Origin: Chitinophagales bacterium
GTDB lineage: Bacteria; Bacteroidota; Bacteroidia; Chitinophagales; UBA2359
Length of the DNA stretch: 6,545 bases
Assembly: GCA_020629335.1 (NCBI GenBank)
Contig: JAHDDN010000306.1
Coordinates: 1 to 6,545, forward strand
Direction: 5' to 3'
In this document: positions 6,517 to 6,545 of the stretch, one piece after another
Position numbering within the stretch: position 1 is the first letter of the stretch
Layout: each line of letters opens with the position of its first letter
Notes under the pieces: model-generated
Told to the model about the DNA's origin: nothing
The model's input: only the letters and a program-made list of their open reading frames with translations
Database searches by the model: none
Position numbers and translations under genes: made by a program

Positions 6517-6545
6517 TTGATAGCTTCATTTTTTTGAATTTTCTC
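6513..6545 (-). CDS. C-terminal end of upstream gene, probably hydroxymethylbilane synthase (partial)
   Basis: Only the last ten codons and a TGA stop are inside the window, reading [10 protein letters not shown]. The TGA shares bases with the hemD start in an ATGA overlap, the same junction that joins hemD to hemE, which is the main support for this frame. HemC supplies the hydroxymethylbilane used by HemD and is commonly encoded directly before hemD, so hemC is the natural guess from context. Ten residues carry no diagnostic motif, so the identity is inference. A second minus-strand frame is also open here and ends in TAA just inside hemD, so the frame itself is not proven. Confidence 0.5.
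   Translation of the reverse strand, partial: EKIQKNEAIK

Noticed and set aside
6305..6520. Plus-strand open frame of 71 codons with hydrophobic residues opposite hemD
   Set aside because: Complement of the Lys/Asn-rich N-terminal half of HemD, which gives Phe/Leu/Ile codons on the other strand. It is not an independent membrane peptide on present evidence.

Overview
This window is one leftward (minus-strand) block of heme-biosynthesis genes. In transcription order it holds the probable last codons of an upstream gene (most likely hemC), then hemD, hemE, hemF, hemB, hemL, hemH and a hemJ/CopD-like membrane protein gene. Seven complete genes fill about 99% of the sequence. No RNA gene, transposon, CRISPR array or foreign insert is visible. 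The plus-strand open frames are antisense shadows of these genes.

Organism: probably an aerobic member of the Bacteroidota (inference, moderate confidence). The DNA is AT-rich. None of the seven starts has a clear Shine-Dalgarno sequence; most are preceded by A/T-rich stretches, as is common in that phylum. HemB is of the zinc-cysteine-free type. The ferrochelatase carries an internal four-cysteine segment known from a group of bacterial ferrochelatases. Oxygen-dependent HemF and HemJ imply that heme is made with oxygen available.

Layout from right to left: 6545-6513 tail of the upstream gene; 6516-5830 hemD; 5833-4808 hemE; 4803-3892 hemF; 3882-2914 hemB; 2905-1619 hemL; 1608-592 hemH; 592-62 hemJ-like. 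Junctions are ATGA overlaps (upstream gene/hemD and hemD/hemE), one TAATG overlap (hemH/hemJ) or spacers of 4 to 10 nt. This indicates one polycistronic transcript with coupled translation. The promoter must lie beyond base 6545. Bases 1-61 hold no supported gene, only small inverted repeats.

Together the genes cover the C5 (tetrapyrrole) route from glutamate-1-semialdehyde to protoheme: HemL makes 5-aminolevulinate, HemB porphobilinogen, HemD (with HemC upstream) uroporphyrinogen III, HemE coproporphyrinogen III, HemF protoporphyrinogen IX, HemJ protoporphyrin IX and HemH protoheme. Only glutamyl-tRNA reductase (HemA) and the bulk of HemC are not seen, and both could lie just upstream. This is a well-known pathway in a compact arrangement. 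I found no sign of an undescribed system. The points most worth a second look are the four-cysteine ferrochelatase motif, the start-codon choices for hemF and hemH, and the hemH-hemJ coupling.
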